This document shows, piece by piece, positions 56,612 through 64,000 of a stretch of DNA of 64,000 bases (within the stretch, counting starts at the first letter, position 1; each line of letters opens with the position of its first letter). Under the pieces are notes generated by a model. That model saw nothing but the letters and a program-made list of their open reading frames with translations, had not been told where the DNA came from and ran no database searches. This DNA is from Hirudinaria manillensis (taxonomy: Eukaryota > Annelida > Clitellata > Hirudinida > Hirudinidae). The position numbers were made by a program, and so were the translations under genes. Where the stretch lies: positions 310,001-374,000 of the forward strand of contig CM067538.1 of the NCBI GenBank assembly GCA_034509925.1, in the 5' to 3' direction.

Positions 56612-59600
56612 TTTATTTAATGATTATCCTGATTATTCTATTTTATTGCGAGAAAATGAAGGATTAAAAAGGTTTTCGGACGATTTTTTTCGTCATTTTT
56701 GAACCCATATGACGATTGGGGAATTGAAATCATTATATTTTTTTTAAAAGGTTTATCATTATCATAATCTTCGTCATCATCATCATCATCATATGCATCG
56801 TCATCATCACCACAACCATCATCATCATCGTCATCGTCATCTACTCACCCATACTGCCCAGGTGACTCCTCTCGTGCTGTTCATTAGAAACGGACGACCT
56901 GACCATAGTTGAAAAGTTCATTCGAACCTCGTCGTCGACGGCAGCAAGAGCCGCAAGAGCTGCAGCAGCCGCTGGCGTCGCTCGGTCGCCGAGGTAGTCG
57001 GGCGACTGGGGGAGACGAGTGGGGAGACCCTGTTGGAAGAAGTACCTGCCCTGGTGAGTCACCTGGGGCTTCGTGAGGTCAAGGAAGCTCTGCCTCCTTA
57101 GCAGATCCACGGTTGCTATGCCACCTGAGGAGTTCATCTGGTGCGTTGCTAGGGTCGGCCTGTTTGTCGCCGTCGTCGTCGACGATGACGTCAGGCGACT
57201 CGTTTCTGTGGGTGAGGAGGTCAACAGGTTCATTGGGGAGATGACGGTTGAAGCTCCCTTGTCGTCTGCACCGACTGACTGCCAGGCCGATTGCTCCTGA
57301 TGATGATGATGATGATGATGATGTTGATGTTGATCCTGATAGTGATGATGGTGATCGTCGTGAAGGGTATTGCCGTTCGAGAAGGTGAAGGTCAAGTCGC
57401 CGGGATCAACGAAGGTCGACTTTGGGAACAAAAACTTTGCCTGGTTGGAAGGGGGGCTGCTGGAGACGGCAGAAGAGGTTCTATTTCTCGATCTGCATTG
57501 ATACCTGATATGGTGATGACGATGACGATGACGGTGGTGGTAGTGATTATGATGATGACGGTGATGATTATGGTGTTGATGATGATGGTGTTGGCGTCAG
57601 AGGAAAATGGTGAATAAATAAAAACGAATCTGGTTCGTCGTGCGTCATTTCTGATATTTCAGCGTCACGTTCGTTACTTTAATAAAAAAAAAATCTTTTG
57701 GCGTTTGATGATGACGATGATGATGATGATGATGGGCATGCCTATAATGATAATGGTTATGCCCAGTATGACGACGACGACGACGACGACGATGATGATG
57801 ATGATGAGTAGAGTCAGATCGACTGACAACCTGACGAAGAACAGCATGGCCAGAGCAAAGGAGCAGGCGATCATGACAGCGAGCACCGCAGTTATGGCGG
57901 CAAAAACCACCGTCTTCGTCTGGTCGGCGTCTCCACCGTCGCCAATGGCGACCGACGACGAGATCACGTGATCCGAATCGTATATGGCGTCATCAACGGC
58001 TCGGATTACGTCGTTATCGTGGTACTGGCGCTGACCCGACCTCGATTCGACCCTGAACCTATCCGGTTGGAGGTCATCGTGTCCAGCCGACGACGACGAC
58101 GATGAGGATGATGAAGATGAAGAGGACGCTGATGGCGACGATGACGATTGTCTGACGATCGGTTTGACACCTGAGACAAGATGACATAGTTGTTGCTCAT
58201 TTATCGCCCATCATCATTATGTGATGATCGTAATAATCATCGTCAGCATCATCATCACCACCACCACCAACAACAATAACATCACTATCATCATCGTCGT
58301 CGTCATCAGGTACCTGGAGAAACCGTCGGATGGATGATTCGGTCGAGTGACGTCATCATCCTGACGTATGTGTAGTCAACGTCATCACCGCCGTCGTCGT
58401 CGTCGTCATCCTCTTTCGCTTTTTCATCAATTATCGCCCCAGGTGAAAGCATTTCTGCAAACGGAGACAAGGAAGGAAATTAAGGAAAATTGCTTGCAAG
58501 ATGGCGTCAGAGATTCAGTCATCTCTGACGTCAAACATCGTCAACAAATTTCCAACGTTCATTTATGTGGCGCATCACTAGGGCTTCCCTCCCTTCCCTC
58601 CCTGGTGCTTTGCCTTTTATAACAACGACCACGACCATGACGACGACGACGACGATGACGATGAGTTTATTTGAATTCGGTTAATGTTATCAGAATCATT
58701 AAAATATTTATGGAACCATTTAAGAATAATAAATAATTAAAACGATAAAAAGTAATTCAAAAAAACAAAAAGTTCAATACGAGCGAGACTTCGAAACCAG
58801 CCATCGGGAGATGAATATAGGAGCCTCCAATGATATTAAGGGGATCAGATTCTTGGACCAATGAGAATGAGACTTGCTTATGGGGCTCAGCGGTTCATTG
58901 GTTCGAGTCATTGTTATTGTAGACACTCGGGGCCAATAGAAGCTCGATTTATAAATAGCCATTTCGCGAAATGCCGTCTACTAACCACTGTCAAATGACA
59001 CTTCGCTCAGACTGAGCCAATCAGCTGCGAGGTTGAAGAACAAAACGACCTTGACTCTGCTTCCGGTACAAGAGGTCATCTTCAGTGAGGCGTGTCGATT
59101 GGCCGTTTCGTCGCGTGACCTCAGAACTAGTGTTTTATTGGTCAGCGAGGAGCCATTGTCGTCGTCGTTGTTGTTGCCGATTGGCGGAAAAAGCAACATG
59201 GCCGGAGGGCCTCGAAAAGCATTCGACTTGGAGCAGCGTACTTGAATTTCGCTCAGGCCACTCGTTTCGTTGTCTATGGTCCGAGGACCGATGGAGATTT
59301 TCAGTTCTTTGATATGGCGAACGGAGTCAAAGTGGAAGGTGATTTCAACATAGTCTCTCTCTAAGTAAGAAGAAGACGAAGACGACGATGATGGTGGTGG
59401 TGATGATAATGGTTGATAAGCTGAGGACTTCGACCTCGAGGAAAGAAGCGGTCTCTTCCAGGCAACCCACTTGCGGGACGACGACGGCGACGGAGATGAC
59501 GTCACAGTCTCGTCAGCAATCGACATGTCCGTCAAGAGTCCGAGACCGCCCGACAACACCCGACTTCCGGCTGGCGTTGTCAAGGTTACGCCGTCGTACA

Positions 59601-59685
59601 GGGGTTCGGCAGTTCTGCCCTCAGGACCGAGGACCACGGAATAGGAGAGTAAACCATCTGCAGTGATGCTGATGATGATGACGAC

Positions 59686-59724
<39 letters not shown>

Positions 59725-60229
59725 GACAACGACTCTGATTCCATGCAACGATTAGGCTTAAGATGGCATTTACTGCTTTAAACAGGATATACAATTCTAT
59801 GTCCATCTTCGTTACCATCATCATCATCGCCAGCAATATCATCATCATCATCATGGTCATCATCATCATCATCGCCAAGATTATTAAGTTGTAATTGTAA
59901 ATGTAATCATCATTGTTATTATTGAATCCTCTTTATTGGATTACATTACGAACGGCCATCCTGACCAATTAGAGGCACCCATTTTGTAAACATTCCATGC
60001 CTCCGTGACGTCATTAATAGCCGTGCTTCCGGGTCGATCAAGTGCTACAGTGGACGGTGCACGTCCTCCCAGCCATCTGTCCAACAACACCCACCCATCC
60101 ATCGATCCATCCATCCATCCATCCATCAATCAATCAATCAATCACCCGCTCACTCACTCACTCACTCACTCACTCACTCACTCACTCACTCACTCACTCA
60201 CTCACTCACTCACTCACTCACTCACTCAC

Positions 60230-60323
<94 letters not shown>

Positions 60324-61903
60324 CATCCATCAATCCAGTCAGCGGTCCGTCCTAACCGTTGCCTAGGCAACCGTAGAGTTCAACCCGCATGCAGACGACC
60401 CTGGGTTGTTGCGAGAATGGCAGGAACCTCACAGCGGATGCAACGATCGGTGGCTTCAACTCCCTCAACTCGGACAGGAAGGTGTCGGAGTTACCCTCGA
60501 ATATCTGCTCGTCGGAGGATGACGACGACGATGATGGCGATGATGATGATGATGATGATGATTGCGATTGTGGTTACGATGGATGGTGGTGATAGTGATA
60601 TCTAAGACTGACGACGATGATGGTGAGGGTGCCGATTGTAATGATGATGACGACGACGACGACGATGGTATAAGTGACAATGACGGTGGTTTATATATTG
60701 GCAATTAAAAAATAAACAACAACTTATAATGACAGCATTAATTGAACTGCAAAAGAAATATTTTTGAAAATCAATTTTCAAGGATTTAGAAATAAATTTC
60801 ATCGTTTTTGGTGCAAAATGATTTGGAAAGTCATCGAATTTTGCCATATTTTTTTAAATTCAGATTTTTAATGAATTTCTGCTGACAATTCAATTAGCAG
60901 AATTGAAAATATAAAATATATAAAAATAAATTAAAAATATAAAATATATTAAAAATAAAAATATATTAAAATATAAAATATCGTTAAACTTTATTTTAAC
61001 AATTTCTCTGGAACGATTAAAAATGATTTTACTTAAAATGATTTTAATTGCGATAAAAATTTTAATCGCCAGAATTTATTTCAATTAATTGCAAAACATT
61101 TTCACTTTATTTTCAATTAAATATTTTTTAATTTTCTGTTTTTTTTGAGAAACAGAAACGATCGATGACGGTTTGTTTGCATTCCTGGGAACTCCATTAT
61201 CGCCCACTGATTGAAGGAAGTTCTTGATTGGTCAATCAATATTAAAACATTATCATAATTTATGCAGCAACATCCTATGCACCACCTTAATCTAACATAA
61301 TCAATTATACGTGTGATTGTATAAAGCACCTCTGATGCTATACAAATAGTGCCATAGAAATAAACTCTTATTATAAATTAGTGTAAAATATTATTAAAAA
61401 TATTATTATTATTGTTGTTGTTATAATAATAATAGTAATAATAATAATAATAGTAATAATAATAATAATAATTATTATTATTATTATCATTGTTGTAGTT
61501 GTTGTTATTATTACTAATGTATCACATAATCGTCACAATCCATCAGAACAAGAACAACAAATCATACTCTCTTTTCGTTCTTCCAAAAACAAAAACAAAA
61601 ACTCAAATCAACTGCACATGGAGACAGAATATCCGATGAATTAAACCCAATTATGAATTTAATGAATGAAAATAATAAAAAAAAACAATGAACCAAAGAA
61701 GATATTAAAACATCAAACATGGCACCCAACAAAAACAACTTCGATCAAAATATATTCATCCGCGATCCAAAGAAAAAAATAGTTCCTACTCCGCCAGTAT
61801 TAATGCGCCATACCTCGTTCATTGTGTAGTTTCTATAGCGCGTCCAGCCGACCGCAGCACCTCTTTTGTATTCCAGGGCGTAGTTCGGGGCAAATTCTTG
61901 ACC
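50479..61903 (-). CDS. DDR: Discoidin domain receptor tyrosine kinase (N-terminus not found)
   Basis: Eleven exons, GT-AG and in frame, about 1093 aa without the N-terminus: 61903-61814, 60504-60357, 59657-58986, 58454-58314, 58170-57831, 57504-56849, 55665-55448, 54723-54515, 53049-52834, 51567-51333, 50835-50479. Order: end of the discoidin domain (closing [12 protein letters not shown]), DS-like domain (DGLLSYSV...[15 protein letters not shown]), Ser/Asp-rich stalk, membrane helix ([20 protein letters not shown]), a long low-complexity juxtamembrane region, tyrosine kinase. Kinase: loop [14 protein letters not shown] lysine, HRDLATRN, then [36 protein letters not shown]. This is the DDR activation-loop pattern; family role is a collagen receptor. 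Odd: DLG for DFG, Ser for the second loop Gly, and a 218-codon juxtamembrane exon with His and Ala runs. Exons 5' of 61903 (signal peptide, start of the discoidin domain) were not found. Confidence 0.93.
52069..52235. repeat. AAT/ATTATT microsatellite in DDR intron
   Basis: Mixed AAT, ATT and AATA units in the intron between exons 53049-52834 and 51567-51333. It is followed at about 52340-52505 by two copies of a roughly 110-bp unit containing AATAATGTTTTATATTTGC and TTACNTTAAAAATGAATAAA. Confidence 0.8.
53056..53412. repeat. GATGGATGATCGACAGACAG minisatellite and (TGGA)n in DDR intron
   Basis: Four 26-27 bp copies of a GACAGACAGACGGATGGATG type unit (about 53081-53170), then after a gap (TGGA)n at about 53280-53410. 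Same strand orientation as the other TGGA arrays. Confidence 0.85.
55200..55430. repeat. TGGA/TGTA compound microsatellite in DDR intron
   Basis: Two copies of a higher-order unit: GATTGATAGGTGGATGGATT, then GAATG(TATG)n, then (GATG)n. It ends 18 bp from the donor of exon 55665-55448. Confidence 0.9.
55688..56167. repeat. Long (TGGA)n microsatellite in DDR intron
   Basis: About 480 bp of almost pure TGGA, with a few TGAA variants at the left end and none over the last 390 bp. The near-absence of substitutions points to recent or ongoing length change. It lies about 20 bp upstream, in transcript sense, of the acceptor of exon 55665-55448. It explains the 130-277-codon ORFs on both strands. 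Confidence 0.97.
56576..56612. repeat. (ATT)n microsatellite
   Basis: About 37 bp of ATT triplets in the intron between DDR exons 57504-56849 and 55665-55448. Confidence 0.85.
60094..60336. repeat. Compound (CTCA)n-(CAAT)n microsatellite next to a DDR donor
   Basis: ATCC units, then about 22 CTCA units (60146-60232), then about 23 CAAT units (60230-60320), then ATCC units again. The array ends about 20 bp from the donor of exon 60504-60357, so in the transcript it lies directly behind the 5' splice site. Confidence 0.95.
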
Positions 61904-62280
61904 CTGACGATTCAAGATTTCAAGGGTTTTTAAATTAAAAAAGAAAAACATTTAAATTTAATTATTTAAATTTAAATTATTTAAATTATTATTTAAATTT
62001 AAATTATTTAAAGTTGCAGGAGCGACTTGGGACATGGCTGACAGAGAATGGCCATGATCCGGAGGAATACGAATTCAAGAAAATGAGTGTCACAATTAAA
62101 ATTATTTAAATTTAAATTACCAATTTTTAATGTTTTTCTTTTCCAACGTAATTTCAATTTTAAGGCATAAATTTTTTAATGAAAGGTTAATGGGGGAATG
62201 CAACAAGGGTCGCGTTCTGAACAGCATTCGTGATATCGTGAACCATCAGTTGTGATAAAATGATTAAGACGACGCCACGA

Positions 62281-62366
62281 TGGTGATGATGATAATAATG
62301 ATGATGATGATGATAATAATGATGATGATGATGACGACGAAGATGATGATGATAATGATGGTGATA

Positions 62367-62399
<33 letters not shown>
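62281..62399. repeat. (GAT)n microsatellite
   Basis: About 120 bp of GAT triplets with AATAAT and GACGAC interruptions. Overlapping minus ORFs of His and Ser runs come from it. Confidence 0.9.
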
Positions 62400-62555
62400 C
62401 GGTGACGTCACGGCCATCAACAGTACAACCTGTCTTATCGTCGACTCTCACCAGATCATAACTATCTCTCCTGAACCTTTTTTTTATCAATCATGACCTC
62501 AATGGGGTCAGAAGGTCACGTTCGACAGCAAGAGGTCAAAAACATCCTGAACAGG

Positions 62556-62657
62556 AAGGATGCATGGATGGATGGATGGATGGACGGACGGACGGACGGA
62601 TGGATGGATGGATGGACGGATGGATGGATGGACGGGTAGATGGATGGATGGATGGAT

Positions 62658-62692
<35 letters not shown>
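62556..62692. repeat. TGGA/CGGA microsatellite
   Basis: TGGA units mixed with CGGA, again purine-rich on the plus strand, like the arrays at 66-283, 53280, 55200 and 55688. Confidence 0.9.
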
Positions 62693-63177
62693 CCAAATTG
62701 TGGGCACAAATCCGAAGTTGAAAGTGATAAATCCTCGTGATCAGATGCCAATACATTTTTTAATTGGCATTTCTTTTACACCTCATTAAGATGCCGATTA
62801 ATAATTAGATAATAATAATAATGATAATAATAATAATAATAATAATAATGATAATAATAATAATAATTATTATTATTATTATAATAATGATAATATTAAT
62901 AAAAATAAATAACAAATATTAATAATAAATTTCATGTAATTTTATTTCATGTTCAGAGTAATTTAATCCAAAAGATTTCATCATTACCATCATTAGAGTC
63001 CGATAAGAAACATAATCAGAGAGTGCATCTATTATAATATTATAATGAGGATTGCTCATCAATATTCAAGAGGGCGGCAGTGGGGCGTCTTTGGGTTAGG
63101 TCGATTTTGATTGGCTCAGAGTTGTAAAAGCCGATATTAGGGTCCTTAAAACTTTATTGCTTACTGGCCATACACGC

Positions 63178-63380
63178 GTCATCATCATCATCGTCATCAT
63201 CGTCGTCGTCGTCATCATCTCTTTCATCTTCCTCGCCATCATTACTACCACCATCATCATCATCATCGTCATCGTCATCGTCATCATCATCGTCATCATC
63301 GTCGTCATCATCTCTTTCGTCTTCCTCGTCATCATCATCATCATCATCATCATCGTCGTCGTCGTCGTCGTCGTCACCGG
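63178..63380. repeat. CAT/CGT triplet tract with a duplicated core
   Basis: CAT and CGT triplets with two copies of the block TCATCATCTCTTTC(A/G)TCTTCC, about 100 bp apart (near 63215 and 63308), showing a segmental duplication inside the microsatellite. Confidence 0.85.
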
Positions 63381-64000
63381 TTCAGTATGGATGAGGTAGC
63401 AGGTGTCCGCGTACACGGGACCTCCCAGGAGAGGTGAAGTCTGCATTGTGTTCAAAAGGAGAACAAACTGACCCGCTCATCACCGCCACCATCATCATCA
63501 TCATCCTCCTCCTCCTCATCCTCCTCACCTTCCACCATCATCATCGTCATCCTCCTCCTCCTCACCTTCCACCTCATCATCGTCATCATCACCGCCACCA
63601 TCATCATCGTCATCGTCATCATCCTAAAACTTGAGGAGTCCGAAAGTCCAAAATTTGATTTGCCGTCTCTTCATAAGTTGCATTAGGTTTTAAAAATTAC
63701 GATGACGATGACGACGACTACGATGATGATGATGACGACGACGATGATGATGATGAGAGGTCATCTTACTCGAACGGACTTTCCTGGCAATGACTGTTAT
63801 GATGACGATGTTACGTGTTTAAATTTTAATGCATGAAACTTACAAGAGGTTGAATGAATGAAAGAAAGAGTAACTTGTTGAATGAAAGAATGAATGAATG
63901 AATGATTGAATGAATGAATGAATGAATGAATGAATTAGCGAGTGAATGACTACGATGCATTAGAAGAATCCTCATGAAATCCATCTAATGGAAGTAAAAG

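Larger units (their letters stand above)
61904..64000. other. Repeat-rich stretch to the right edge, probably DDR intron
   Basis: No exon that I can support. If the DDR gene continues rightward this is its intron. It holds (GAT)n at 62281-62399, (TGGA)n at 62556-62692, AAT units at 62810-62905, CAT/CGT triplets at 63178-63380 and 63480-63626, and (TGAA)n at 63850-63945. Short minus fragments near 62460, 63080 and 63400 are open but lack a family pattern. Confidence 0.45.

Noticed and set aside
62400-63480. Candidate N-terminal DDR exons on the minus strand
   Set aside because: Open pieces near 62460, 63080 and 63400 lack the expected discoidin-domain pattern and do not join in phase to exon 61903-61814 with any confidence.
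63620-63690. Minus-strand fragment reading RRQIKFWTFGLL, resembling a WD40 blade of EML proteins
   Set aside because: Too short, in a frame with no supporting neighbouring exon; chance similarity cannot be excluded.

Overview
The window is a piece of an animal genome, about 64 kb, AT-rich, with compact introns and very many micro- and minisatellites. The gene content is metazoan: a discoidin-domain receptor tyrosine kinase, a claudin-like tetraspan protein, a neuronal calcium sensor and a three-module EML protein, all split by many GT-AG introns. I read it as an invertebrate. A spiralian such as an annelid would fit, but that is a guess from overall feel, not from a marker.

Layout. (1) 1-9183: first coding exon of an ABCG1/ABCG4-like transporter (minus, running off the left side), head-to-head with a two-exon neuronal calcium sensor (plus), then a four-exon claudin/PMP22-superfamily gene (minus) whose first intron holds a decayed repeat rich in TTAGGG-like blocks. 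(2) 9184-16293: mostly repeats, one unrecognised 111-codon ORF and a tRNA-like, SINE-like relic. (3) 16294-20366: complete 13-exon PMPCB (mitochondrial processing peptidase beta, plus). (4) 20790-34548: complete 37-exon EML5/6-like gene (minus; 2072 aa, three HELP-WD40 modules). (5) 34922-36462: four-exon mitochondrial rRNA methyltransferase MRM3 (minus), divergent from a short seven-exon TTC12-like TPR gene (plus, 36956-38706). (6) 38956-40616: two-exon, unrecognised type I membrane protein (minus). (7) 42293-46945: RSPRY1 (minus, 14 coding exons including an 11-nt microexon). (8) 47895-49753: EEF1E1/AIMP3 (minus, 6 exons, 174 aa). (9) 50479-61903: at least 11 exons of a DDR-type collagen receptor kinase (minus), whose N-terminal exons I could not find before the right edge.

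The exon chains were built by hand from the sequence. Every internal junction listed uses GT-AG and keeps frame through the whole chain. Orthology calls rest on recalled family motifs, not on a search. The genes do not form one pathway; this is an ordinary eukaryotic neighbourhood (mitochondrial import processing, mitochondrial rRNA modification, cytoskeleton, ubiquitin ligase, collagen receptor). The most unusual material is at the boundary of repeats and genes: tandem repeats that copy splice sites (RSPRY1, EEF1E1), homopolymer runs in proteins that match the local GAT/CAT/TCA microsatellites, and changed catalytic motifs in the DDR kinase (DLG for DFG, Ser for the second loop Gly) and in MRM3 (motif 1 Arg replaced by Ser). 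I found no convincing previously undescribed multi-gene system.
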